A stretch of DNA of 64,000 bases, taken from positions 5,495,141-5,559,140 of the forward strand of contig NZ_CP091913.1 in assembly GCF_022063185.1 (NCBI RefSeq), given 5' to 3'. Shown piece by piece: positions 33,948 through 41,512 of the stretch. The notes beneath the pieces were generated by a model. It was not told where the DNA came from, ran no database searches, and worked only from the letters and a program-made list of their open reading frames with translations. The stretch comes from Nostoc sp. UHCC 0870. GTDB taxonomy: Bacteria > Cyanobacteriota > Cyanobacteriia > Cyanobacteriales > Nostocaceae. Every line of letters begins with the position of its first letter. Positions within the stretch are counted from its first letter, which is position 1. Made by a program: the position numbers and the translations under genes.

Positions 33948-35015
33948 ATGCACGTAGAAGTTCAGCTATTTACGGTTAACAAGCGATTTCCCTTAACTAT
34001 TAGTCGCGGCACAACAGCAAAGACAACCAATATCTGGGTAAAAATTGTCAGTTCCAATGGAGGTGGAGAAAACATCGAAGGTTGGGGTGAAGCATCGCCT
34101 TTTGGTGTGGGCAATCATGCACAATCAACTGATACTATTAAGAATGCTTTAGAACAAATCGCGCCAGTTTTGCAAGCCTTTCACCCGTTGCAGAGGCAGG
34201 AAATAGAGCAAGTTTTCATCCAATACCAAGTGCCTTCGGCGGCGAGGGCAGCAATTGATATGGCATTGTATGACTGGCTGGGTAAGTATGTAGGATTACC
34301 CCTATGGCAAATCTGGGGGCTGAATCGCAACGCCATAGTCCCCACTTCCGTCACCATTGGCATTAGTTCCCCAGCCGCAGCTCAGGCCAGGGCTAGGGAT
34401 TGGTTACAATTTACCGATGTGCGTTTATTTAAAGTCAAGTTAGGTAGTCCAGAAGGTATAGAAGCAGATCGGCAAATGCTATTGGCACTGCAACAAGAAG
34501 CACCAGCACAAGAATTTTTTGTGGATGCTAACGGGGGTTGGAGTTTGGCAGATGCCATTGAGATGTGCAATTGGTTGGCGGATTTAGGTATAAAGTATGT
34601 AGAACAGCCATTGCCACGAGGAGAGGAAATTAATTTAGTCAAGCTGAAAGAAAAATCACCTTTACCGATTTTTGTGGATGAAAGCTGCTTTAATAGCTCC
34701 AATATTCCCCATTTAGCAAACTATGTAGATGGCATCAATATTAAATTGATGAAATCTGGGGGCTTAACTGAGGCTATGCGGATGGTACATACTGCCCGCG
34801 CTTATGGGTTACAAGTGATGTTTGGCTGCTATTCTGACAGTTCATTATCTAATACAGCAGCTGCACAACTATCGCCACTAGCTGATTATTTAGATTTAGA
34901 TAGTCACTTAAATTTAAGTGATGACCCCTTCACGGGTGCAGTGGTACAAGAAGGGAGAGTATTACCAAACGATTTACCAGGCTTGGGAGTAAAATATAGT
35001 GCGTCTGCCGCTTAA
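33948..35015 (+). CDS. Dipeptide epimerase / N-acyl-Glu racemase (enolase superfamily)
   Basis: 355 residues from the ATG at 33948 (MHVEVQLF). Enolase-superfamily muconate-lactonizing/L-Ala-D/L-Glu epimerase layout: N-terminal capping domain with GWGEASPFG, then barrel catalytic residues Lys in LFKVKLG, metal ligands Asp (DANGGW), Glu (YVEQPLP) and Asp (FVDESCF), and Lys in INIKLMKSGG. All active-site residues are present. Classic members epimerise L-Ala-D/L-Glu from recycled peptidoglycan. The next gene overlaps by 17 bp and encodes a DUF1611 protein; in a reported D-glutamate pathway a DUF1611 N-acetyltransferase (DgcN) works with an enolase-superfamily N-acetyl-D-Glu racemase (DgcA), so that role is equally possible. 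Confidence 0.88.
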   Translation: MHVEVQLFTVNKRFPLTISRGTTAKTTNIWVKIVSSNGGGENIEGWGEASPFGVGNHAQSTDTIKNALEQIAPVLQAFHPLQRQEIEQVFIQYQVPSAARAAIDMALYDWLGKYVGLPLWQIWGLNRNAIVPTSVTIGISSPAAAQARARDWLQFTDVRLFKVKLGSPEGIEADRQMLLALQQEAPAQEFFVDANGGWSLADAIEMCNWLADLGIKYVEQPLPRGEEINLVKLKEKSPLPIFVDESCFNSSNIPHLANYVDGINIKLMKSGGLTEAMRMVHTARAYGLQVMFGCYSDSSLSNTAAAQLSPLADYLDLDSHLNLSDDPFTGAVVQEGRVLPNDLPGLGVKYSASAA

Positions 35016-36045
35016 TCAAAAAGTTGCTATTTTATTACATGAAGGAACTCAGGGGACTATCGGCAAAACTGGGCTAGCACTTTTACGCTACAGTGAAGCC
35101 CCAATTGTGGCAGTTATAGATAAGGAGTGTCCGGGACAATCTTTAAGAGAAATCACAGGTATTAAGCGGGATGTCCCCATTGTGGCATCGGTGACAGCAG
35201 CCTTGGAATACAAGCCTCAAATCTTGGTAATTGGAATTGCCCCCAAAGGTGGCGGTGTACCTGATGATTACTGGATTGAGATTAAAACAGCCCTGGAAGC
35301 TGGGATGTCTTTGGTGAACGGTTTACACACATCGTTGTCCAATATGGCTGATTTAAATGCACTCCTCAAACCAGGACAATTAATTTGGGATGTACGAAAA
35401 GAACCAGCCAATTTAGATGTTGCCAGTGGCATGGCGCGGACTCTCCCCTGTCGGCGGGTGTTAACAGTGGGAACTGACATGGCTATTGGGAAGATGTCCA
35501 CCAGTTTAGAACTACATTGGTTATCAAAACTGCGGGGTTGGCGTTCTAAGTTTTTGGCTACCGGCCAAACTGGGGTGATGCTAGAAGGGGACGGTGTAGC
35601 CTTAGATGCTGTGCGGGTGGACTTTGCGGCTGGTGCAGTAGAACAGATGGTGATGCGCTATGGGAAAAATTACGACATCTTATATATAGAAGGACAAGGT
35701 TCTTTATTACATCCTGGTTCGACGGCAACCTTACCCTTAATTCGTGGTTCTCAACCGACTCAATTAATCTTGGTACATAAAGCCGGACAAACTCATAATC
35801 GCAATAATCCCCATGTACCCATCCCGCCTTTACCAGAGGTGATTAACCTGTATGAAACCGTCGCCAGTGCTGGCGGGGCATTTGGTAAAGTGCCTGTAGC
35901 GGGTATAGCCTTAAACACTGCCCATTTAGATGAATTTGCGGCAAAAGAAGCGATCGCACAAACCACAGCCGAAACCGGTCTACCCTGCACCGATGTAGTC
36001 CGCTTTGGTGCTGATGTGCTTTTGGATGCAGTCATGCAGAATTAG
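34999..36045 (+). CDS. DUF1611 family protein (DgcN-like)
   Basis: 348 residues. DUF1611: N-terminal Rossmann-like part (VAILLHEGTQGTIGKTGLAL, then VIDKECPGQ) and a C-terminal P-loop-like part with GTDMAIGKMSTSLEL, FLATGQTGVML and IEGQGSLLHPG. Members have been described as D-glutamate N-acetyltransferases (DgcN), some of them next to enolase-superfamily partners, as here. Cytoplasmic. Start: GTG at 34999, overlapping the epimerase stop by 17 bp, with GGGAG about ten bases upstream; the two are thus translationally coupled. The stop TAG is followed at once by a GGGGGCA heptamer array. Assignment to D-Glu metabolism is from family knowledge, not shown by sequence alone. Confidence 0.85.
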   Translation: MRLPLNQKVAILLHEGTQGTIGKTGLALLRYSEAPIVAVIDKECPGQSLREITGIKRDVPIVASVTAALEYKPQILVIGIAPKGGGVPDDYWIEIKTALEAGMSLVNGLHTSLSNMADLNALLKPGQLIWDVRKEPANLDVASGMARTLPCRRVLTVGTDMAIGKMSTSLELHWLSKLRGWRSKFLATGQTGVMLEGDGVALDAVRVDFAAGAVEQMVMRYGKNYDILYIEGQGSLLHPGSTATLPLIRGSQPTQLILVHKAGQTHNRNNPHVPIPPLPEVINLYETVASAGGAFGKVPVAGIALNTAHLDEFAAKEAIAQTTAETGLPCTDVVRFGADVLLDAVMQN

Positions 36046-36122
36046 GGCAGGGGGCAGGGGGCAGGGGGCAGGGGGCAGGGGGCAGGGGGCAGGGGGCAGG
36101 GGGCAGGGGGCAGGGGGCAGGG
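36046..36122. repeat. GGGGGCA heptamer array (STRR)
   Basis: About ten tandem copies of GGGGGCA directly after the DUF1611 stop codon. Pure G/C/A on this strand; the copies are identical, implying recent slippage. Confidence 0.95.
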
Positions 36123-36144
36123 ATAGGGTTCACCACTCGCTTAG

Positions 36145-36867
36145 TTAAAAACTATCGGGATCGATACCGCGCTGTTTGAGCCTATTTCGTAAGTCTTCGA
36201 GGTCTTGTTGAGCCTGTTGAGCTTGTTGAGCTTGTTGTTGAGCTTGTTCTACTCGTTCATCAGGACTGGGGAATCGCTCACCATCCTGATTAAACCAAAA
36301 CAACCATTCCCTTTCCCAGTCTCCGTATATACCCACATCTACCCCAATCGCTAGTTGCAATTCCGGTATCCAAAACCGTTCTTGCGATCGCAAAATAAAC
36401 TCATCGTCAATTTGTTTATACACTTCAAAGGGAGCGTGATCATCTCGCTGCGAATGGTCGGGATTATAGATAACGTAATACAATACGCCCAAATCGAGAT
36501 ATTTGCTCATCTTGGTGTCGTATTCTCCACCATAGGTTTGAGAAACAACTTCAACAACCAAAATGGGCGGAATCCAATTCTCTTCCCATAACACGTAACT
36601 GAGTCTGCCTCGCTGTTGTCGCCGTCGTTCTACACCCAAGCTCAAAAACCCATCGGGGACAAGGGATTTTCGGGGTGCAGTCGGTAGGTAGTAGATGCCC
36701 ATGTCTACCCCAAAAAACCAATCCTGGCGATCGCTCCAAACTGCCGATAAAATAGCCAACAGTAAGTTAGGAATGAGATTTTGCAGTTCGTTATCCACAG
36801 GAGTATCATCAGAGTCCGGCAGTTCTGCGGCTGTTGGCAGTTGGGGTAGAGCAATGGAATATTCCAT
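36145..36867 (-). CDS. Uma2 family putative endonuclease with coiled-coil tail
   Basis: 240 residues. Uma2/DUF820 core with the divergent layout: WFFGVDMGIYYLPT, LVPDGFLSLGV (Asp), PPILVVEVVSQTYGGEYDTK (Glu...) and KYLDLGVLYYVIYNPD. A Gln-rich coiled coil (about 208-235, EQAQQQAQQAQQAQQDLEDL) follows the nuclease domain. Catalytic-type residues are kept. Function of Uma2 proteins in cyanobacteria is unknown. Related only distantly to 4232-4825. Start: ATG at 36867. Upstream lies a long repeat region. Confidence 0.82.
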   Translation of the reverse strand: MEYSIALPQLPTAAELPDSDDTPVDNELQNLIPNLLLAILSAVWSDRQDWFFGVDMGIYYLPTAPRKSLVPDGFLSLGVERRRQQRGRLSYVLWEENWIPPILVVEVVSQTYGGEYDTKMSKYLDLGVLYYVIYNPDHSQRDDHAPFEVYKQIDDEFILRSQERFWIPELQLAIGVDVGIYGDWEREWLFWFNQDGERFPSPDERVEQAQQQAQQAQQAQQDLEDLRNRLKQRGIDPDSF

Positions 36868-36949
36868 AGGATTGATTCCTTCGCAACATAATTATGTTTA
36901 TTTTATCAGTGCAAGTTTAAGGGTGTAGAGAAGATTTTACCCAGACCCG

Positions 36950-37150
36950 TTGGGGCGGGTGTAGGGGTATAGGGGTGTAGGGGTGTAGGGGGAAGAAAGA
37001 GCAGCCAACCTAACCCTTGGCTTAAAAGCCCTGCTCCTTGGGGCAACCGTGTTGGGTTCTTTTTCAATCCCCGTCCAACACCTTCAACCCCTACACCCCT
37101 ACACCCTTAAACCCTTACACCCCTAATGAACCAGTCCCCAATCCCCAGTC
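36950..37150. repeat. Heptamer (GGGTGTA / ACCCCTA) repeat region
   Basis: GGGGTGTA units (36955-36990) and their complement CCCCTACA (37085-37120) flank a spacer; the arms could fold on each other. C-rich CCCCAGT/CCCCAAT units follow (37130-37155), adjacent to the end of perR. No gene is seen between 36868 and 37156. Confidence 0.8.
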
Positions 37151-37156
37151 CCCAAT

Positions 37157-37573
37157 TTACTGACAGCGATCGCAAATTCCCTGAACTATCACCTCGAAAC
37201 GTTCTGCTTTTAGTCCTGAACGGAGTTGACCTAAATCAATATTGCCGAAGGTGTTCCATTGAATATCTTCGATTCTGCGACAGCAGTTACACCGGAAATG
37301 ATGATGGGGTGCAACATTGGCATCGTAACGAGAAACCCCTTCTTCTAATAGCACTTCACGCGCCAATCCCACCTCACGCAATGCCTGAAGCGCAGCATAT
37401 ACTGTTGCCTGCGATGAAGTTGGTGCATCCTGATTTAAGTCCGTCAAAATTTGCTCAACGGTAGGATGGTCTTTTCTTGCTAGCAGGTTTGCGTAGACGG
37501 CGAACCTCTGAGGGGTGACTCGCAATCCTTTACTTTTCAGTATTTTGATAATCTCATCAGCTTGCTGCTGCAT
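37157..37573 (-). CDS. perR: Peroxide-responsive Fur-family repressor PerR
   Basis: 138 residues, full length. N-terminal winged helix (VTPQRFAVYANLL, SSQATVYAALQAL). Regulatory metal site residues align with Bacillus PerR: His36, Asp84 (SRYDAN), His90/His92 (APHHHF) and Asp103, where Asp rather than Glu at the 84 position favours peroxide sensing. The structural Zn site is complete: Cys95/Cys98 (CNCC) and Cys134/Cys137 (CDRC). It senses H2O2 through metal-catalysed His oxidation and represses antioxidant genes. It is divergent from the peroxiredoxin gene with 219 bp between, and glutathione reductase is 1.2 kb away, forming a peroxide-defence cluster. In Anabaena the PerR homologue is called FurC. 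Confidence 0.9.
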   Translation of the reverse strand: MQQQADEIIKILKSKGLRVTPQRFAVYANLLARKDHPTVEQILTDLNQDAPTSSQATVYAALQALREVGLAREVLLEEGVSRYDANVAPHHHFRCNCCRRIEDIQWNTFGNIDLGQLRSGLKAERFEVIVQGICDRCQ

Positions 37574-37681
37574 AGGATTTACTTGACCGAGGTAAATAAG
37601 CCTAAACCAATATTATAACCTTTCCCTTCTAATAATTTAACTTTTTTTTGAACTATAAAAATAAATTAGTATTCCTAACTA

Positions 37682-37710
37682 TTGACTTATTCCTAAATCA
37701 GAATTATTCT
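37682..37710 (+). promoter_or_regulatory. Sigma-70-type promoter of the peroxiredoxin gene
   Basis: TTGACT (37682-37687), 17-bp spacer, TATTCT (37705-37710), close to the TTGACA-N17-TATAAT consensus. It reads toward the peroxiredoxin gene; the expected start is near 37717, about 75 bp before the ATG. Confidence 0.6.
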
Positions 37711-37711
37711 G
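37699..37711. promoter_or_regulatory. Candidate PerR/Fur operator
   Basis: Perfect 6-1-6 palindrome CAGAAT-T-ATTCTG overlapping the -10 hexamer. Fur-family proteins bind AT-rich 6-1-6 or 7-1-7 palindromes; bound here, a repressor would block RNA polymerase. Confidence 0.5.
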
Positions 37712-37718
37712 GTTTACA

Positions 37719-37735
37719 GGTGGTGACTCACCACC
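37719..37735 (+). promoter_or_regulatory. 5'UTR hairpin of the peroxiredoxin gene
   Basis: GGTGGTG-ACT-CACCACC, 7-bp stem with a 3-nt loop, at the expected transcription start. May stabilise the mRNA. Confidence 0.4.
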
Positions 37736-37792
37736 GCTAAATAATCAAACTGCCACCAAACTTTAATTTTTCCATCTAAAAACGAGGTATTT

Positions 37793-38365
37793 ATGACTGC
37801 TATTACTCGCGTTCCTGATGTTGTATTCAAAACTCGTGTTCGGGATGAGTCTGTAGCTGGCCCCAACCCTTACCGTTGGCAAGACCAGACAACTCAAGAA
37901 ATTTTCGGCGGTAAAAAAGTAGTCTTATTTGCGTTACCTGGGGCATTTACACCTACCTGCTCTTCTACACATCTGCCCCGTTATGAAGAACTTTATGATG
38001 AATTCAAAGCTCTAGGCGTTGATCAAATTATTTGCCTGTCAGTCAACGACGCGTTTGTCATGTTCCAGTGGGGTAAGCAACAAGGGGCGAAAAACGTGTT
38101 CTTGTTACCCGATGGTAGTGGCGAATTTACCCGCAAGATGGGAATGTTAGTAGATAAATCTAACATCGGCTTTGGGATGCGTTCTTGGCGTTATTCAATG
38201 GTTGTCAACAACGGCGAAATTGAAAAGATGTTTGTTGAGCCTGGCTATGAAGACAACTGTCCCACCGATCCTTTTGAAGTATCTGATGCGGATACAGTCC
38301 TGGCGTACCTCAAGGGTGTAGAACGCTCCAAAGAAGTTGCACCTCGGTTGTCATTCGTCGGTTAA
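37793..38365 (+). CDS. Type II (Prx5-like) peroxiredoxin
   Basis: 190 residues. Peroxidatic Cys56 in GAFTPTCSSTHLPRYEE, the PrxII/Prx5 pattern (PGAFTPTCS with PRYEE); other Cys at 81 and 156 (YEDNCPTDPF). Reduces H2O2 and alkyl hydroperoxides using glutaredoxin/thioredoxin or glutathione. C-terminal 30 residues (ADTVLAYLKGVERSKEVAPR) are longer than minimal Prx5. No fused glutaredoxin domain. Strong Shine-Dalgarno GAGG eight bases before ATG. Expressed from the promoter at 37682 and likely repressed by the divergent PerR (inference from the overlapping palindrome). Glutathione reductase is the next gene on this strand. Confidence 0.93.
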   Translation: MTAITRVPDVVFKTRVRDESVAGPNPYRWQDQTTQEIFGGKKVVLFALPGAFTPTCSSTHLPRYEELYDEFKALGVDQIICLSVNDAFVMFQWGKQQGAKNVFLLPDGSGEFTRKMGMLVDKSNIGFGMRSWRYSMVVNNGEIEKMFVEPGYEDNCPTDPFEVSDADTVLAYLKGVERSKEVAPRLSFVG

Positions 38366-38548
38366 TAGGGGTGTAGGGGTATGGGGGTGTAGGGGTGTAA
38401 GGGAAGAATAATTTCCCAGTCCCCAGCTTTTCAATGAGTGGATTTGTAATGAGTGAATTTTAGATTATTCAATCTAAAATCTAAAATCTAAAATTCCTAG
38501 TCCCCAGTCCCCAGTTAATTGTTCATTATTCTGCGCTTGTTGGTTTTC

Positions 38549-38586
38549 AGGCAAAGGGAGCTAGATTAAGATTACTTCCTTTGCCT
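38549..38586 (+). terminator. Hairpin downstream of peroxiredoxin gene
   Basis: AGGCAAAGG / CCTTTGCCT, 9-bp perfect stem with a long loop, followed by GTTTCATT. Weak terminator candidate. The surrounding 38366-38742 region otherwise consists of GGGTGTA, CCCCAGT and TTTTGAA heptamers. Confidence 0.4.
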
Positions 38587-38666
38587 GTTTCATTCTTGAA
38601 CGAAAAAAAGAAGGATACAAGCCCCTAATAATTTATGGAAAAGAAAAAAGTAAAACAACATTAATT

Positions 38667-38694
38667 CAAGCCCCCGGATTTATCCGTGGGGTAA
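38667..38694. mobile_element. Possible IS200/IS605-type end hairpin
   Basis: CAAG followed by a GC hairpin (CCCCCGGAT-TTA-TCCGTGGGG) and TAATTAA. Cyanobacterial IS200/IS605 elements end in such CAAGCCC...GGGG hairpins. No transposase or TnpB gene is present; it is either a lone end or chance. Confidence 0.3.
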
Positions 38695-38697
38695 TTA

Positions 38698-38728
38698 ATT
38701 TTGAATTTTGAATTTTGAATTTTGAATT
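38698..38728. repeat. TTTTGAA heptamer array
   Basis: Four to five copies of ATTTTGA directly upstream of the glutathione reductase start. The same repeat recurs before 55338. Confidence 0.9.
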
Positions 38729-38742
38729 CGGAGCGCAGCGAC

Positions 38743-40095
38743 GTGACATACGATTTTGATTTGTTTGTAATTGGTGCGGGTTCTGGTGGGATAGCTACAG
38801 CTCGCCGTGCGGCAGAATATGGCGCAAAAGTGGGGATTGCAGAGTTTGATAGGCTTGGTGGTACTTGCGTTAATCGCGGTTGCGTACCGAAAAAATTAAT
38901 GGTTTATGCTTCTCGCTTCCCTGGCATATTTGAAGAAGCACAAGGTTATGGTTGGAGTGCTGTCGAAAGTTCCCTCAACTGGGAAGATATGATTACCAGT
39001 GTTAATAATGAGGTGACACGCCTCAACGGTATCTATCAACGGATGTTAGATAACTCCAAAGTGCAGATATTTCAGGGGCGGGCTAAATTTATTGATAATC
39101 ATACAGTTGAAGTTGGCGAGACTAAAATCACCGCCGATAAAATATTAATTGCTGTGGGTGGGACACCAGTCCGTCCTGATATTCCTGGTATTGAACACGC
39201 TCTGATTTCTGATGCTTTATTTGAAATGAAGCCCCAACCTAAACGGGTTGTAATCCTTGGTGGTGGATATATCGGCTCTGAATTTGCTTGTATCTTGCAT
39301 GGATTAGGTACAGAAGTAATTCAGGTAATTCGCCAAGATAAAATTTTGCGCGGATTTGACGAAGATTTGAGAACAGAAATTCAAGAGGGGATGATTCGTC
39401 ACGGCATTAGGATTATTACTCATGCTGATATTGTGAGCATTGAGAAAACAGATACTGGTGTCAGTATGATGATTAAAAATGACACTGAAGAAAATATCTT
39501 AGCAGACGCAATCAGTTTGGCTGCTTTAGGACGGAAACCAAATACTGATAATTTAGGCTTAGAGAATACGTCTGTAAAACTAGATAAAGGGGGAATGGTT
39601 GTAGTCGATCGCTACAGTCGCACCGAGGAAGAAAATATCTATGCTCTAGGCGATTGTACCAGCAAAATTCAACTCACCCCTGTAGCAATTAATGAGGGAC
39701 GAGCCTTCGCAGATACAGCCTTTGGTGGTAAGCCCCGCGTGATGAGTTATGAAAATATCCCCACAGCGATTTTTACTACTCCCGAAGCGGCGACAGTTGG
39801 GTTAACAGAAGCAGAAGCCATTGAAGAACATGGTAGCGATCGCATTAAAGTTTATCGCAGTCGCTTCCGTCCTATGTATTACACCCTAGCAGGCAAAGAA
39901 GAAAAAACCCTGATGAAACTGGTAGTAAATCAAGAAACCGACCAAGTTTTAGGGGCGCACATGGTAGGCGATCATGCTGGAGAAATCATCCAAGGAATTG
40001 CGATCGCTCTGAAAATGGGTGCGAAAAAAGCTGATTTCGATGCCACAGTTGGGATTCATCCCAGTTCTGCCGAAGAATTTGTCACTATGCGTTAA
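38743..40095 (+). CDS. gor: Glutathione reductase
   Basis: 450 residues from GTG at 38743, the usual length; GGAG lies nine bases upstream. FAD-binding GAGSGG near residue 12, redox-active GGTCVNRGCVPKKLM with Cys42/Cys47, NAD(P)H-binding GGGYIGSE at about 172-179 with downstream Arg-type residues (VIRQDK) typical of NADPH specificity in cyanobacterial enzymes, second FAD motif ALGDCT and the active-site His of HPSSAEEFV near the C-terminus. NADPH-dependent flavoenzyme that reduces GSSG. It is near the PerR/peroxiredoxin pair, supporting a shared oxidative-stress role. A TTG further upstream (38722) was rejected: it lies in the heptamer repeat. Confidence 0.96.
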   Translation: MTYDFDLFVIGAGSGGIATARRAAEYGAKVGIAEFDRLGGTCVNRGCVPKKLMVYASRFPGIFEEAQGYGWSAVESSLNWEDMITSVNNEVTRLNGIYQRMLDNSKVQIFQGRAKFIDNHTVEVGETKITADKILIAVGGTPVRPDIPGIEHALISDALFEMKPQPKRVVILGGGYIGSEFACILHGLGTEVIQVIRQDKILRGFDEDLRTEIQEGMIRHGIRIITHADIVSIEKTDTGVSMMIKNDTEENILADAISLAALGRKPNTDNLGLENTSVKLDKGGMVVVDRYSRTEEENIYALGDCTSKIQLTPVAINEGRAFADTAFGGKPRVMSYENIPTAIFTTPEAATVGLTEAEAIEEHGSDRIKVYRSRFRPMYYTLAGKEEKTLMKLVVNQETDQVLGAHMVGDHAGEIIQGIAIALKMGAKKADFDATVGIHPSSAEEFVTMR

Positions 40096-40099
40096 AATG

Positions 40100-40155
40100 T
40101 TCCCCTAAACCCCTACCCCTAAACCCCTACACCCCTACACCCCTAAACCCTTTTT
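40100..40155. repeat. CCCCTAA/CCCCTACA heptamer repeat
   Basis: About six units of CCCCTA(A/C)A between the glutathione reductase stop and the COP23 gene. Confidence 0.85.
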
Positions 40156-40230
40156 CCAGGAATCAAAAGACAAAATTTTGCGTCAATAGAAATATCAGTT
40201 TTCCAATCTGTGTCCACTGGAGGAGCGATT

Positions 40231-41028
40231 ATGTTGTCAAAAAGCTGGAAGTTAGCTTGTTTGGGCGGTCTGGGGTTATCTTTATTTTTGGGTAATGGGG
40301 CTGCACTGGCTCAATTTGATAATTCTGCTGATAGTGTAGTTGTCCCAACTGTACCATCAGGTTCATCAACACCCACAAACACACCTATACCATTGCCAAC
40401 CAATACATCAGTAAATACAACTAATTCACCTACTAATGTTGGTGGCGCACGCTTTTTCTGTCAACAGTATAACGGCCAACCCACCGTCATGTATCAACCC
40501 CAAAGCCAACCAGGGCAATACTTTCCTTGGGCTGCTCCGACGGCTTTAGGTGGTGGATGGGATGCACAAAGCCGTTGTCAAGCGATCGCTAGTCGCTTAG
40601 AGTTATATCGTCCAGATGGGTTACAAGAACTGCAAACCTCTGTAGAAAATAGAGAAAATATTATTTGTGTGACAACCGATGCTAATTCTCAATGTCGGAT
40701 TGTCGTGACAGTACCCCGTAACAAAGATCCTTACACCGTTCGTAATAGTATTTTCCAAAACCTGATGTCTGCTGATAGTGGTCAGCAAACCACAGCCGTC
40801 AACACCTATACTAATCGCAGTAGTGGGGGAAACGAACTTTATAATTTAGGTCGTACTCTGTTAGGTAGCGGTAATCGAGTCAATTCTTTGAGAAGTGGTA
40901 TTAATCTCAAGCCTTACCTCGATACTAGAGATGGGGGAACAGGTAGAAATCTGAAAAATGGGGTAGCAATCGGTCGTCCATCTCAACCACAAGTCCGCAC
41001 TCGCCTAAATCCTGATAAATTCCGTTAA
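40231..41028 (+). CDS. COP23-domain secreted protein
   Basis: 265 residues. Signal peptide (about 1-28, ends ALAQF), a Thr/Pro/Asn-rich linker (30-75), then the COP23 (circadian oscillating protein) domain: FFCQQYNGQPTVMYQP, PWAAPTALGGGWDAQSRC, LYRPDGLQELQTSVENREN, CVTTDANSQCRIVVTVPR. The four Cys could pair in the periplasm. Residues 200-265 are Asn/Arg/Gly-rich. Function of COP23 domains is unknown; the original member cycles with the circadian clock. Start: ATG at 40231 with GGAGG eight bases upstream. Confidence 0.85.
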   Translation: MLSKSWKLACLGGLGLSLFLGNGAALAQFDNSADSVVVPTVPSGSSTPTNTPIPLPTNTSVNTTNSPTNVGGARFFCQQYNGQPTVMYQPQSQPGQYFPWAAPTALGGGWDAQSRCQAIASRLELYRPDGLQELQTSVENRENIICVTTDANSQCRIVVTVPRNKDPYTVRNSIFQNLMSADSGQQTTAVNTYTNRSSGGNELYNLGRTLLGSGNRVNSLRSGINLKPYLDTRDGGTGRNLKNGVAIGRPSQPQVRTRLNPDKFR

Positions 41029-41199
41029 TCGCGTCTCTACATATTCCTCCTTCCCTAGTAGGGAAGGGGGTTAGGGGGTTAGGTTTCGCGTTAGCTTTTC
41101 TACATAACGTGAAAAGTCAGGGAGTGGGAAAGGTGATGGTTTCCCACAAAGTATCTTGAATTAGACAAAAGTTTTCCACGAATTGAATATATGCACTCT

Positions 41200-41222
41200 A
41201 GGGTGGGCTATAGGCTCACCCT
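41200..41222. terminator. Hairpin AGGGTGGGC/GCTCACCCT
   Basis: 9-bp stem with one G-U pair, followed by TATTAATTTTC; 170 bp after the COP23 stop. It is the last possible stop before the giant exoprotein gene. Confidence 0.45.
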
Positions 41223-41252
41223 TATTAATTTTCTAACTAATAACTATCTACT

Positions 41253-41282
41253 TTTAACCATTTGCTAGCTGTTTCTTAAACT
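41253..41282 (+). promoter_or_regulatory. Candidate PHO box
   Basis: Three 8-bp units spaced by TTT: TTTAACCA, GCTAGCTG, CTTAAACT, i.e. the 8-3-8-3-8 layout of cyanobacterial PHO boxes ([C/T]TTAACC[T/A] repeats). Unit 1 fits fully, unit 3 at seven of eight positions, unit 2 poorly. It lies 231 bp before the phosphatase start. The remainder of 41283-41512 holds no clear -10. Confidence 0.4.
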
Positions 41283-41512
41283 AGCTGGGCTAGTTTGAAA
41301 TTTATCAATCCGAATAAATACTGAATTAAGGTGTGTGGCGATTTTTTGGCATATACCTCAATTTACAGTGACCATCTAGCGATCGCTCTGAATGTGACCT
41401 ATAGAATAACGCGACTCAACCAGCACAGACATTAGAAATTCAACTATATCAAAGTGTCTACTCATACCGATAATCCTCTTCGCTCACTCTGGATGTAATT
41501 CGGAATTAACCT

